DNA from: Epiperipatus broadwayi
Taxonomy: Eukaryota; Onychophora; Udeonychophora; Euonychophora; Peripatidae
DNA length: 64,000 bases
Assembly: GCA_028023455.1 (NCBI GenBank)
Contig: JAQFVV010000020.1
Location: 7,983,092-8,047,091, forward strand
Direction of reading: 5' to 3'
Notes under the pieces: model-generated
Told to the model about the DNA's origin: nothing
The model's database searches: none
The model's input: the letters and a program-made list of their open reading frames with translations, nothing else
Program-made: the position numbers and the translations under genes
Shown: positions 1 to 11,038 of the stretch, piece after piece
Layout: each line of letters opens with the position of its first letter
How positions within the stretch are numbered: the first letter of the stretch is position 1

Positions 1-2016
1 AGCTTAAAAAGAAAGTCAATGTGTTTGGATTCAACATACCAGTGATTCAGCTTTTGGATCAAGGTTTTGTTGGAAAGCCCCAATACATTTTGAGTCAGAG
101 CTTGACCTTGGTATTTTAATTTGTAGACAGTCCAGAAAGACTTTTTAGCATCAAGGGCTAGTTGTCTGAGATTCTTGGCTATACTGACTTGATTCCAGAT
201 CTCACTCATCCATTTACTTGTAAGTGGAGGTGGAGTATCAGTAGGGTCAACAACCACCGGAAGATTGAGGTTTGGCAATTTTAAGCAGTTGAGCACAGAA
301 GGGAAATGGATTTTTGAAGGTAGAGGGTGGAGACAGAGTGTAGACCAAGACCATTAAGCTTTTTTAGGCATTTGAGCCTTGGCCATGATAATAGCCACCA
401 CCTTTCCATTCCAGAAAAGTTTGGAACACAGAGAGTTCATTGATTTTTTGAAGAGCTTAGTGGGTTTGATGATGGGAAGGTAATAGGATAGTTTATAATA
501 AACCAGTGTATTTAATAATGTAACTTTTCTGATGAGTGATAAGGAAATGAAATCTTGGTGAGCGATGCAACTATTTTCTTTGTTTTATCCAGTATTAGGT
601 TCTGAATCGCCATTATCATCACCAGCCTCGGTAATGCAATTGGAAAGCCCAAAAAAGAGAGAGGTTTGGAAGAGAACACTGAAGGGATTGGTTGTCCTGT
701 TCTAATGTTCCACATTGATGATTTTACAAAGTTAATTTGAAGGTTTAATCTGCTAACATATGTATTTACAAGTTGGAGGAAGGCCGGCAGATGAGAAAAA
801 TCAGGAAGAAAGACTGAAACATCATCCATGTAGGAAATATGATGTACTGTTTGTTTTAAGCTTGGAACATTGATTCCTGAAGCTTGGCTTCAATTTGTTT
901 AAGCAGTGGATTCAGATGTTATAAAACATAGGGTGGCAAGTGGAGTTCCTTGTGGAATTGAAAAATGGGGTCTGACACCTTCAGTTAGCTTTCCATCTAG
1001 TGAAGTGAAGACTGACCTATTGAGGAGGAGATTTCCTATTATGTGGATGAAGACATCTGGAACATTATAAACCTGGAGGGTTTGAAGCAGAATTGAGGGA
1101 ACCACTGCATCTAAAGTGGAAAAGAAATCTAGCTGAATTACTGTGGGTTTGGCTTTCCCGTGAGTCCTGACATGTTCAATTAGAGGAGAAAGCGTTGTAC
1201 TGCATCAGTGGTTGATAGTCCCTTGCGAGTAAATTGGAAGTGGGAAATGTGTTTAAGCAGCTGGTCTTGTATTGAATCCTTTACTATGGACTCTAGGGTT
1301 TTTATGAGTAAAGGAATCATAGAAACTCGCCTAATGTTAGTTAATTCAGATGGGTTTATATGCTTTTTTAGAAAGAGGACCATCGCCACTGGATAGAGAT
1401 CCGGGATATTTTGGAAATCTCCAGCTAGCACATCAAGGGGCTGTCGGACTATGGGTGCAATAAAGTGAGATAGATGGAGGAGTACAAATTTAGGGATGCC
1501 ATGAATTCCTGGATGTGTACTCTATAGATATGCTTTTAAATTTTAGATGATTTTTGCTTCTGTGATATTATGAGTGGAACGAGTCTCAGTCTTCCTCCAA
1601 ATGTGTCCTATTTCAAAATCTTTCATCTGTAATTTTGATTTGAAGTGCTTGTGGATTTCATCAAGCATGGTAAGCCTACTGCACTGAACCTGATTTGAGG
1701 TGAGCATTGTAGGGGTGGCCTGGTTGCAACTCCCAGTGCCCATCTAATATAGCTTCGGGTCCAGTTATGGTGGGAGGCAAGGAAGATTTTGGTTATTTTC
1801 GTGGCAATATATTATGCCAAGCATCTTTGTTTTTCTTTGTTTTTCTAGGTATTGAGAGTTCAATTCAATGATTGACTGAGGACAGCTGTCAGAGGGAGAG
1901 GAACTATCAAGCCTCCCAGTAATTGCATCCAGCTCACCCAAATGGTGTTTGGGACCTTTGGTTTGGGATCTTTGTTGTGGACAAAAGTATTGGATGTTGA
2001 AAAAGGTTTGAGTCAT
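1..2016 (-). pseudogene. Decayed non-LTR retrotransposon (LINE) reverse transcriptase, cut by the window edge
   Basis: Read on the minus strand, broken open stretches line up in the order of a LINE polymerase. 2016-1543 gives a linker region before the RT. 1431-1180 holds early palm/finger motifs ('RRVSMIPLLIKTLE', then 'GLSTTDAV'). 1105-899 holds 'GVRPHFSIPQGTPLA', the usual pre-catalytic motif. About 845-512 holds the catalytic 'ISYMDDVSVF', followed by 'LNLQINFVKS'. About 270-1 continues as a C-terminal region ('WMSEIWNQ', 'LDAKKSFWTVYKL'). The pieces need frame changes, for example between about 945 and 850, so the copy is dead. YMDD in place of the common YADD or FADD is notable. The 3' end lies beyond position 1. 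Reverse transcriptase identity is clear from motif order; the clade is not. It differs in sequence and organisation from the RTE copies elsewhere in this window. Confidence 0.75.
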
Positions 2017-2439
2017 TGGAATTTATTGCAGACAAAATTATAGATTTGAATGAAATAAGTTAATAGTTACAATTTCATGTTAGTTTAGATAGAATATATA
2101 TATGACTGTTTTTATCTGGACATTGGAATATTTTTTTGATAGTGCATATGAAATAGACACTCTGGAAGTTTCATTAGGATTCAAATTATAGTCCTGAAAG
2201 GCCAGTTATTTAGATTTTAGCCAGACATTATTTGAAGCAGTAGTTGAATTTGTGATATCATATAGTTTAGTTGTGGTTTATTTGTTTTCATACTTTTGCA
2301 TTGCACTCATATACTAGCTGCTGGACTTCACTTCCTTTATATATATATATATTTACATTTTGTTATAATAATTTTATTAGCTGACATTTATTATATTATT
2401 GTGTTATGTGTACATATATATATAGCATAAGTTTGCAAT
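2017..2439. other. AT-rich spacer, no gene seen
   Basis: Non-coding AT-rich sequence with short (TA)n runs near 2092 and 2338. It separates the minus-strand LINE from the plus-strand Penelope-like remnant. I see no coding or RNA feature. Confidence 0.5.
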
Positions 2440-3430
2440 TTTGCTTTGTCTACATATGAGAGTAGTATTTTAAATATGTGTACTTTTAAAAATATTAAAA
2501 TTTGCAAAAGGCATATGGATGATGTTTTTGTTTGTGGAAATACTAATACTATAAATTTGCTTCTAGAGGAGTTAAATAATTTGGATAGCTTGAAATGTTC
2601 TATTGAAAAGGAACAGGTCAAAAGTATTAAGTCTTGGGATTTAATTATTACAAAAGATAGTAGTATGTTAAGTTATAAATTAATAATCAAACCATTAAAG
2701 TGTAAATCAAAAGTACCATTTATGCATAAAATGGCAAGTTTTTGACCTTTTTTGTTTCATAATGAAAAATTATGTCATTACCAGTGTGATAAATTAAAAA
2801 ATATTGAGATATTTGCCAAGGAATTGCTTGAGGTTGTTAATAAGATTGAACAGATTAACAATATTTTATGTCAATTTAAAAAGAGTTATAATGATTTAAA
2901 GGATTGAAGATTGATAATAAAAAATGGATATCTATTTCATATATTTCAAATGATAAAGAGTGAATTTTTTTAATGATATATATATATAATAATGTGTTTA
3001 CTGTTTCATTTTGTGTTACAAATAGAGTTAATAAGTTAATGAATAATTCTAAAAATGTCATACCTGTCAAGCAGGAAAGTAATGTTGTGTATCAATTTTT
3101 TTTTTTTTTTTTGGATGTATATTATCATATACAGATGAATCGAGGTGCAGTATTGAAAAAAGATTAAAGGAGTGAGCCTAAATTGTTTCACAAGTGTGTG
3201 AAAAGTAAAAATAATAATGATTTAATGACTGCTTCAGTTTTTTTGGATCATGAAAGGACATATAAATATAAAGTTAAGTTTGATATTGAAAGGGTTAAGA
3301 TTCTTCATGAAGAGAGAAACTATAATAAAAGAAAAATTAAGGAGCCAATTTTAATAAATACAAATAAAATGAATATAATTAATGGACAAGCTGCTAATGT
3401 TAAATTTGAGATTCGTGGGATTTGAGTTGA
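2440..3430 (+). pseudogene. Decayed Penelope-like retroelement, RT C-terminus plus endonuclease region
   Basis: 2446-2745 encodes 'CKRHMDDVFVCG', matching the R-Y-x-D-D-V/I-F catalytic motif of Penelope-type reverse transcriptases. It is followed by a spaced 'WDLIITKDSSMLSYKLIIKP', equivalent to the conserved 'FLDL.I......L...IYRKP' segment. After a stretch with stops (2745-2970) the linker resumes with 'SFCVTNRVNKLMNNSKNVI'. Next comes 'KQESNVVYQF', the position where GIY-YIG endonucleases begin, interrupted by a T-run at 3099-3112. A basic 'LKKRLKE'-like stretch follows. 3183-3425 ('MTASVFLDHERTYKYKVKFD', then 'KILHEERNYNKRKIKE') fits the C-terminal half of the endonuclease module, which usually reads 'H..... 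.F...KIL..E.....R...E'. Several frame breaks make it non-functional. The assignment rests on motif order and conserved words rather than a search. Confidence 0.65.
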
Positions 3431-3656
3431 TGATGTTTGCTTTCGTTTTGTTTTGTTTTTTAATTTAACAACAGCTGAGGACAGTTAAGGAATTTAACCA
3501 AAAGTCATTCTGCAGATGGAAAGACTATATAATAGTTAATTATTATTATATTTATTATTTTTATTACAATAGTTTTTAATTAACTGATATTTTATTTGTA
3601 TATATATATAATAATTAAATACATGTATAGTATTTACATTTTAAGCTAGATGTAAT

Positions 3657-4026
3657 TAGAGGGTATTTGAATCAAGCTCTCTTTAGTGATCTACTTTATT
3701 TTATACAGCAGATACACATGACCACATACACGCATGCAAAAAGATAATGACATCCAATATACATATTTCATGCTGAACCAGCACTCATTAGTTAGTCTCG
3801 ATCATCATCTCTTGCATATATATATATATAATCAGTGCTTAGTGAATTTTAAGATTGCAAATCTTCAAACTTTAATGGACAGGCTTCAATCTTCATTCTA
3901 TAACTCTTCAGTCATACCATTGGGATCATTTATCTTTTTCACATGTATGTGGTCATGTGTATAGGTTGTATAAGATGAATGGATAACTAAAGGGAGCTTG
4001 AAAGTCTGGGTTCAAATACTCTCTCT
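3657..4026. repeat. Inverted repeat with B-box-like ends (family C, copy 1)
   Basis: The left arm (about 3657-3733) and right arm (about 3943-4026) are imperfect reverse complements. They include an exact 13-nt match, catgaccacatac against gtatgtggtcatg. Each arm carries near its outer end a word like a tRNA B box ('GGTTCAAATAC' on the right). The loop of about 210 bp is unremarkable and contains (TA)n. A second copy of the family lies at 31649-31795, so it is a dispersed element, not a chance hairpin. Whether it is a foldback DNA element or two head-to-head SINE relics cannot be decided here. Confidence 0.6.
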
Positions 4027-5739
4027 ATATATGTCAATTTTCTAAGGTTTCCACTTATTGTTATACTCATTATTAATAATGATTATCATGGAAAATATAA
4101 TAGTCTATTCCACAGCTCATATTGAACCTTATCTTCCAAATAAATAAATAAATGCACTATCATAAAACAAATTGTAAAATTTTAATATGATTCCCTTCTC
4201 TCATCAAAATGTTATCAAATCTCTGTAATGCCATTTGCAGTTATATCATGGACTATTTCCATTATCTAGCACAAATTAATATTATTGTTATTTTATAAAG
4301 ATTTATGTTTTATTTATATCTTAAGTAATAGGTTAGTATAGAACATAACATTTCAAGTGCTATTATTTTTTTATGTGACCCCTGATAGCTATCATGGTAA
4401 TATTGAATCCATTAAAATATAAGTGTTAACTCACGAGTGTCACTTCTAATTAAAAAAGGTTTCAAAACAACATCTATAAATATTCTATCTCCAAAAGTTT
4501 AGCTTTACTATGCGTAATTCATTTGTATATGACCCAACTGTTTAAGATTATACCATAAACTTTCTGGCCATGCATCAATAACTTATCTCCTTCAATTAAA
4601 TTCACAATGTAATTAGAAAAAGAACAAAAATGACATTCTTAAATCACAACAATATTTTCTAGATCTGGATATTGAAGTAATTAATGCAAAAGGAGTTATA
4701 TCAGAAATTGAAAGAATGCACTTGAACTTACAACAAAAGTAAATATTTAACTGATACATGTAAAATATTTTACTTTACTTTTGCATATTAATGCAATCAG
4801 CATTTTTAGATGTGAACACCATAAAATCAGAATTCAGAAATTCTTAAACCAATGACATCTTTTAATCAGTGTTTATTATTGTTTATTGCTTTTTATAATG
4901 TTGTTTTTGAAAATCTTGTAAGTTGATGTAACATCAAAAAATTTCATTTATAATTATATTTTTTAATTTGGTTTCTATTTCATTATATACTATATATTTC
5001 ATTTTTTGATATATTTAATAAATATTGAAATCATTGTTAATTGTGTTTTCTATCTTGCATATAAAATAACATTGAAATTCATTTTTCTAAAAAAAAAAAG
5101 CTTGCACATACTGAAAATTTGAGTAATTCTGATAGACATCCAGTTATGATGTAAATACAAAAACTAGAATTATACTACTACTATAAAACAGACTAAAAGA
5201 AGTTTCTTCAGATACTAATGTTTCTGAAAAAGTCCAACAGGACAAACTCATAAAGAATGATTATTTGTTCATTATCATTCAGAAAATTATAACCAAAACA
5301 TTTTTGTAAATTATTTCAAATTTAAAGTCAAACAATAAACTTTCTCTGTATTAAAATGTGTACATCATCTGATGAAAGCAGTTTCCATAAATACTGTATA
5401 AAGTGAAATAAACGGATTTTTTTATCTGGATATCATCTTGCAAATATAACATTTACTTGGGAATATGCTAAAATTTTTGTACTCGATTGATCACATTAAT
5501 TTGTAGTTCAATTTTTACTTAATATGTATTCACAGTAACCTTGAATTGTACTCCACAATTTCATTCATCAAAAGACTGATTCCTTTTGCTAAATAAGTAG
5601 ATAGGCAGGAGTCAGATTTATGGATAGTTAGATAGATAAATACAGACTGAAAGATTGACAATAGTAACTTTATTACTATCAATCTTTTCACCAGAAATGG
5701 TAGCTTTCAATAAATATAATAAATATAAAGGAGTTTGCT
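4027..5739. other. AT-rich non-coding stretch, no gene seen
   Basis: About 1.7 kb of AT-rich sequence with short homopolymers and an AAAT-type repeat near 4140. No splice-flanked coding segment of the ABC transporter, no transposon motif and no RNA gene is recognisable. Confidence 0.5.
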
Positions 5740-6173
5740 ATTAACTGAAAGGAGACCCTTTGATTCCTCTTGGAGGCCTTAAAGGAACCGAGCAGGGCAA
5801 ATTCCTAATGTCCACTCCATACGTTCTTGTCGTTGCAGCGGTTATTACTATGTGATTATTCATATAGTATACGAACATGGATGGGCTGCTCACCAACACG
5901 AATTACCCAGTGTGGTGAGTTTATTGGCTTTTTACCTCTGAGTTTAAGATCAAGAAACACCATGGTCTTTCTTCTCAGTGCCTGATAAGGCAGAATGAAT
6001 GTTTGTGTAAATGATAAATATTTTTCCAATACATATATACAATTATGACAGACAAAAATAAAGCATGGCCCTTATTCCCAGGAGGCTGTAAAGTCACCAA
6101 CCAAGGCAGCGGTTGGTGGCCGAAGGCGGAGGGTGCTAAGAATCCCCTGATTGCGGACCCAGGCTGCCATTTG

Positions 6174-6244
6174 ATGATGACTTTTTATTTAGGTACTTAC
6201 AACTGCAGATCACTTTCAAGTGAAGGAAGATTGCAAGAATTGGA
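6174..6244 (+). pseudogene. N-terminal end of the RTE ORF, in a different frame
   Basis: ATG codons at 6174 and 6177 open 'MMTFYLGTYNCRSLSSEGRL', the expected start of an apurinic-type endonuclease domain, with the conserved Asn in 'YNCR'. The frame stops matching the family around 6240. Position 6245 onward continues the domain in another frame ('EVRRKGEE'). RTE copy 2 at 11039 keeps additional residues ahead of the equivalent 'LGLSEVR' segment, so copy 1 has a short internal deletion with a frame change here. The larger open frame from 6045 reads in from the 5' region and is unlikely to be used as such. Confidence 0.65.
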
Positions 6245-8965
6245 CTTTGTGAAGTTAGAAGAAAAGGAGAAGAAACAATTGATTTAAAAAGTGGACATAT
6301 ACTCTATTATAAAGGCACACATATTGGAAATACAAGTGGAGTAGGATTCATTATAAATAAAAAGTGGAAGAACAATATTGTGGAGATTGATGGTGTATCA
6401 GACAGAGTGGCAAGATTAGTTATACAACTTAATAGCAGATACCAAATGCAGATAATTCAGGTTTATGCCCCAACAAGTTCTCATAGTGATGAAGTAGTAG
6501 AAGATTTTTATATGGATGTACAAAAGGCTTTTGATCAGAGTAAACAACATTTTAAAATTGTTATGGGAGACTTTAATGCTAGAATTGGTAGACAAATGAA
6601 AGATGAAATTGCTGTAGGTAATTTTGGATATGGTAATAGAAATGAGAGAGGACATAGACTTGTGGAGTTTGCAGAAAAAGAAAAACTTTATATTATGAAT
6701 TCATTTTTTGAGAAAAATGTTAAAAGGAAATGGACATGGAAGCATCCAAATGAAGGTACAGCAGAATTGGATTATATTTTGACTAACAGGAAATACATAT
6801 TTCAAGATTGTAATGTTCTTAATAAATTTAATGCAGGAAGTGATCATCGATTAGTAAGGTGTAAGTTATGTGTTAATGTAAAACTAGAGAGACAAAAATT
6901 ATTAAGAAAAACAATATTTACAGTTGATATTCCTAATCTTCAGAAACATTCTAATGAATTTAAATTAGAACTTACAAATAGGTTTCAAGTGTTAGGAGAT
7001 TTTGAACATGATTCAGATTTGAATGAAATTAATATGAAAATAACTGATACACTTTTAAAAACTGCAACAAACATAGCTGGTAGAAAAAAGCAGCAATTGA
7101 CTAATAAAATTTCTACTGAGACTAGAGAATTTATGAAGAAAAGAAGAAATATGAAGATATACAAAAATAATGCACTAAAAAAAATTGAATATCTCGAATT
7201 TTGTAAAATGGTGCGGAAAAGAGTTGAAAATGATATAAGAAAATATAACTGTGAACTAGCAAGAAAAGCTGTAAAAGAAAATAAAAGTCTTAAGAATGTT
7301 AAACAACATTTTGGTATTGGTAGGAAATTTATATCTGCAATAAGAAAAAAAGATGGAATTATTACTAAAAAGAGAGATGACATCATGAAATTGGTAGAAG
7401 ATTTTTATCAAGAATTATATAGTAATAAAGAACAAGTACCTCCTATATCTATTACATCTTCCAAATTGCCCAGAATTTTAAATGAAGAAGTGAGACATGC
7501 AATTAAGTGTATGAAGAAAGGAAAGGCTCCAGGAAATGATGGAATTATAATTGATATATTAAAAGAAGCAGGTGAAGAAATAGAAACAATTTTAGCAAAG
7601 TTATATACCAAATGTCTAAATGATAAAGATGTACTGGAAGATTGGAAGAATGCAGTAATAATATTAATATTTAAAAAAGGTGATAAAGAAGATATTAGAA
7701 ATTACAGACCTATCAGCCTTTTATCAGTTTTATATAAAATTTTTACCAAGATAATTACAACTCGTCTACAGAGAACTTTGGATTTCCACCAACCAAGAGA
7801 ACAAGCTGGATTTAAAAGTGGTTTTAGTACAATAGATCATATCCAGGTATTGAGAGAAGTCATAGAAAGGACAAACGAATATGAGTTGTCATTATGTTTT
7901 GGATTTGTAGATTATGAAAAGGCATTCGATTCTATACACATTTTTTCAGTGATTAAAGCATTGGATCATCAAGGTATAGATCCAGGATATTGTCATATTT
8001 TAAAGAATATTTATAAAAATGCAACAGCAACAATTAGATTACATAATGATACTGGAAAAATCAACATTGAGAAAGGTGTAAGACAAGGTGACTCCATATC
8101 TCCAAAACTCTTTACAGCAGTGCTGCAAGAAGTATTTTGTGGATTAAAATGGGAAACTAAAGGAGTGAAAGTAAATGGAGAGTATTTAAGTCATTTAGAT
8201 TTCGCAGATGATGTAGTTGTTTTTGCAAATAATGCTTCAGAGCTGCAGGAAATGTTGCAGGAGTTAGCAGATGAAAGTAGAAAAGTAGGACTAAAGATAA
8301 ATGTTAAAAAGACTAAAGTAATGTTTAATCGATTTGTTCAAAATATGAAAATAAAGATTGATTATGAAGAATTAGAAGAAGTTAACAGTTACAAATACCT
8401 TGGTCAGATTATTAGTACAGATGGAAACATAATGGAGGAAATTAATCATAGAATTAAACTTGGTTGGAGTGCTTTTGGTAGAAATAACTTGATACTAAAA
8501 GGAAATTTGCCTATGTGTTTGAAAAGGATGGTTTTTAACAAATGTGTTTTACCAGTTCTTACTTATGGATCTGAGACTTGGACACTTAATAGAAGAGCAA
8601 TACAGAGACTTCAGACCACTCAAAGGAGTATGGAGAGATGTATGTTGGGAGTAACAAGAAGAGATCGAAAACGCAATGTATGGGTAAGACAACAAACAGG
8701 TGTTATTGACCTTATTGAAAAAATTAAAAGATTGAAATGGAGTTGGGCTGGACATATTGCTAGAAGAGATGATAATAGATGGACAATTGAAATTTTAAAC
8801 TGGATTCCAAGAGATTGTAAAAGGCCCAGAAAGAGACCACATGTAAGATGGATGGATGAAATAAGAAAATGTGCAGGGGTGTTGTGGAGAAGAGAAGCTA
8901 AAGATCGGAGAAGATGGATTAAACTTGGAGAGACCTTCATCCTGCAGTGGATTGATAATGGTTGA
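6245..8965 (+). CDS. RTE endonuclease-reverse transcriptase, open except for its N-terminus
   Basis: This protein nicks target DNA and reverse-transcribes element RNA at the nick (target-primed reverse transcription). The frame is open without stops from about 6245 to the TGA ending at 8965. Counting residues from 6380, the endonuclease shows 'YAPT' (29-32), 'GDFNARIG' (about 62-69) and 'SDHR' (about 155). The reverse transcriptase shows 'GKAPGNDG' (about 381), 'NYRPISLLS', 'QAGFKSGFST', 'DYEKAFDS', 'GVRQGDSISP' (about 566), the catalytic 'FADD' (about 608) and 'YLGQIIS'. The C-terminal region ends with 'WAGHIARR', 'PRDCKRPRKRP' and 'RWMDEI', typical of RTE. There is no ATG at 6380; the codon there is GTG and the frame continues upstream. 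With the upstream deletion the copy is probably not autonomous. All RT motifs look intact, which is unusual beside the decayed copies nearby. Confidence 0.85.
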   Translation, partial: LCEVRRKGEETIDLKSGHILYYKGTHIGNTSGVGFIINKKWKNNIVEIDGVSDRVARLVIQLNSRYQMQIIQVYAPTSSHSDEVVEDFYMDVQKAFDQSKQHFKIVMGDFNARIGRQMKDEIAVGNFGYGNRNERGHRLVEFAEKEKLYIMNSFFEKNVKRKWTWKHPNEGTAELDYILTNRKYIFQDCNVLNKFNAGSDHRLVRCKLCVNVKLERQKLLRKTIFTVDIPNLQKHSNEFKLELTNRFQVLGDFEHDSDLNEINMKITDTLLKTATNIAGRKKQQLTNKISTETREFMKKRRNMKIYKNNALKKIEYLEFCKMVRKRVENDIRKYNCELARKAVKENKSLKNVKQHFGIGRKFISAIRKKDGIITKKRDDIMKLVEDFYQELYSNKEQVPPISITSSKLPRILNEEVRHAIKCMKKGKAPGNDGIIIDILKEAGEEIETILAKLYTKCLNDKDVLEDWKNAVIILIFKKGDKEDIRNYRPISLLSVLYKIFTKIITTRLQRTLDFHQPREQAGFKSGFSTIDHIQVLREVIERTNEYELSLCFGFVDYEKAFDSIHIFSVIKALDHQGIDPGYCHILKNIYKNATATIRLHNDTGKINIEKGVRQGDSISPKLFTAVLQEVFCGLKWETKGVKVNGEYLSHLDFADDVVVFANNASELQEMLQELADESRKVGLKINVKKTKVMFNRFVQNMKIKIDYEELEEVNSYKYLGQIISTDGNIMEEINHRIKLGWSAFGRNNLILKGNLPMCLKRMVFNKCVLPVLTYGSETWTLNRRAIQRLQTTQRSMERCMLGVTRRDRKRNVWVRQQTGVIDLIEKIKRLKWSWAGHIARRDDNRWTIEILNWIPRDCKRPRKRPHVRWMDEIRKCAGVLWRREAKDRRRWIKLGETFILQWIDNG

Positions 8966-8981
8966 TGATGATGATGATGAT
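8960..8981 (+). repeat. (GAT)n trinucleotide tail of RTE copy 1
   Basis: The ORF stop codon runs directly into six or so GAT units. Tandem short repeats as the 3' terminus are characteristic of RTE elements. The truncated minus-strand copy begins with the complementary ATC repeat at 54899. Confidence 0.8.
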
Positions 8982-9206
8982 ATTATTTTTATTTATTACA
9001 TGGTTATTACTTATATAATTTATTGTATGTATATAAATCGTGAGAGGAAACCAATCATTCAGATATACACTATTGATATTAATTTGCTTGTACTCCCCCA
9101 TCAATAAACGCTTTATATGTAGTAATTATGAATGATAAATATTTATAAAAGAAATAGTAAAAAAAAAATATTCAATTATCGATATATGTTTTTTTTTTTT
9201 TTTTAG

Positions 9207-9381
9207 GTGAACTTCGAGATGTTGTTTTGATTCTTTTAGGTATTTATATTGGTGGCTCTTTAGCCTTAGGTGGGCAGAATTTTTTATTCACTTTAGCTGG
9301 ACAAAGAATTGTGGCTAAAGTTCGACAAGATGTTTTTGCCACAATTACAAAACAAGAAATTGCTTTTTTTGATACTAATAG
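9207..9381 (+). CDS. ABC subfamily B half-transporter (ABCB10-like), exon A
   Basis: The exon follows a long pyrimidine tract ending in AG (9188-9206) and ends at a GTAAGT donor at 9382. It encodes about 58 residues. A hydrophobic segment ('VVLILLGIYIGG') fits a transmembrane helix. After it come 'GQRIVAKVRQDVF' and 'QEIAFFD', the conserved loop that leads to the 'TGEL.NRL..D' motif of ABCB half-transporters. Known family members ABCB7, 8 and 10 are homodimeric transporters of the mitochondrial inner membrane; 'GQRIV' plus the following exon favour ABCB10. The exon begins two bases into a codon phase and ends two bases into the next codon, matching exon B. RTE insertions flank it on both sides within about 220 bp. 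Upstream exons were not found. Confidence 0.85.
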
Positions 9382-9574
9382 GTAAGTTTAAAATAATCCT
9401 TTCCTTTCATTATTTTTATATACTGAAAGCAAGAAATTATTATTAAAGTTAAATGTTAAAATATGTAACATAAATTAAAAGTTGAAACTATAAATATCTT
9501 AGTTAGATTATTCATAGAAATGAAATACAATGGATGGAAAATGAAATACAATGGATGGAAATAATTAAGGGTTA

Positions 9575-10015
9575 AACTTAAATGGGATGCTTATTAAAAG
9601 GAAATATTTCTCTGTGTTTGAAAAGGAAGATTTTTAACAAATGTGATTTATCAGTTTAGGTATATTAACCTGAAACTTGGTTGCTTAACAGACACATTTT
9701 GCCAGCAATAAAGTATGGAGAGATTACACTGAGAGTTACAAGGAGAAATTTAAACAATATATATGGGCAAAAGACTAAATAGGCATCATTACTATCATGA
9801 AGGGATTAAGCGACTGAAATCTCTAAAAGAGATGAAGATAGAGGACAGTTGAAATCTTAAACTAAATTCTGAGATATAGTAAAATATCTAGAAAGAGAAT
9901 ATTTGAGAAGGAATTATGATGAGATAAAGAAGTTTGCTGGAGTGATGTCAAGAGAAACTATAGATCATAAAAAATGAATTAAACTTAGATAAATCTTATG
10001 CAGTGGACCAGTAAT
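9575..10015 (+). pseudogene. RTE 3' fragment (C-terminal region), decayed
   Basis: The sequence matches the end of RTE copy 1 from its 'CLKRMVFNKC' region (for example 'tgtgtttgaaaagga' at 9614) through a degraded 'GSETWTL' and 'W..RRD' region to the terminal 'CAGTGGA' near 10007. Many stops and indels show it is old and 5'-truncated. It sits just inside the large intron. A short tandem duplication of about 24 bp lies upstream at 9518-9565. Confidence 0.7.
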
Positions 10016-11030
10016 CATAAAAATGATTATATCATGTTTCTGTTGAATCTTCTTTAATTCTTAAATAAAAGAAGTCAATAGTATAATTGCATATTTTAAG
10101 TAAAAAGATAACTAACCATATAATAACTTTCTGCAGGATAAAAACCACCTGCTTAACCTCCCCAAGAAAAACTGTCTTGATGAAAAGGATTTTCAGTGAT
10201 TTTTCCTCCATGTTTATTTGTTTGGCCAGAATAGCTGGTTATTCTTGGTTAAAACAAATAATTGTTTAGTTGATGAATTGCTGACAATAAGAAAACTTCT
10301 AATCCTGTTTGGAAAATGGGGAAAAAAATTTCAGTTTTATTTATTCTGAATATTACCTCAAGTCATGGCATAGTAGATGGTGTGCTAACCATTATGCTAT
10401 CATGTTATATGATACCTTATTTAATGTATATTTGAAAATTACACTAACTAATTTAGACTTTGATTTGAACTTATATTTATGTAATTGTAATAATATTAAA
10501 AAAGATTGACTATATTATTATAAACTCAGATCCTGATAATGTTATTGTTTGAGCTAACTTTTCTACATCCATAAAGGGTAGTGGTAAATAAAAACCAGTA
10601 TATTACAAAGAAAATGAAAGGTCTGTATTATGTGATAATTAGAACATACATGCCTGCCATCCCCATGAACTGAAATTCAAAATCTTGAACAAATGAACAT
10701 TAGAACTTTTTTTGATCTCATATTAGTATTGATTAGTAAATGGAGTTCTAGTTAGAATTCAATTGGAGACTAAAAATTCCAGGTCATTCTAAGTTTGTTA
10801 GCTGAATCTAGCTATAAAAGAAAAATATGATTGGTAATTGATCTGCAGCAAATAGTTTTGAAAAAAATTTTTTGGAAAAAAAAATTGATATCTAAAATAT
10901 ATGAAAAACGAAATTATTAAATATTTTATTAGATAAATATGTTTTCCTCTCTCTTTTTAGCAAACTTCAGTCGATTACTTATTATTTTTGCAGATAATGT
11001 TAAGATTTTATTTCTGTTGATAGCATTTCA
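10016..11030. other. Intronic AT-rich stretch, no gene seen
   Basis: Small open frames at 10087-10509 have no recognisable motif and biased AT-rich composition. A weak tRNA A-box-like word is present near 10370 ('TGGCATAGTAGATGG'). Nothing firm can be annotated. Confidence 0.45.
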
Positions 11031-11038
11031 TAATAGTT

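Larger units (their letters stand above)
5740..8985 (+). mobile_element. Near-complete RTE-clade non-LTR retrotransposon (RTE copy 1)
   Basis: The element has three parts. A relatively GC-rich 5' region (about 5740-6173) is followed by a single endonuclease-reverse transcriptase frame, then a short 3' end running straight into (GAT)n. RTE elements characteristically have one long ORF, almost no 3' UTR and a short tandem-repeat tail. Its 3' end lies 222 bp upstream of the first visible transporter exon. At least five related copies occur in the window: 9575-10015, 11039-13665, 35645-36765, 44450-45375 and minus-strand 54897-55400. The 5' boundary is set only by the change in composition; I found no convincing target-site duplication. 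Confidence 0.85.

Noticed and set aside
6045-6287. Separate small gene ahead of the RTE ORF
   Set aside because: Its second half is the RTE endonuclease N-terminus; the first half is the 5' region read in frame.
8549-8940. Minus-strand frames opposite the RTE C-terminus
   Set aside because: Shadows of the real + strand frame.
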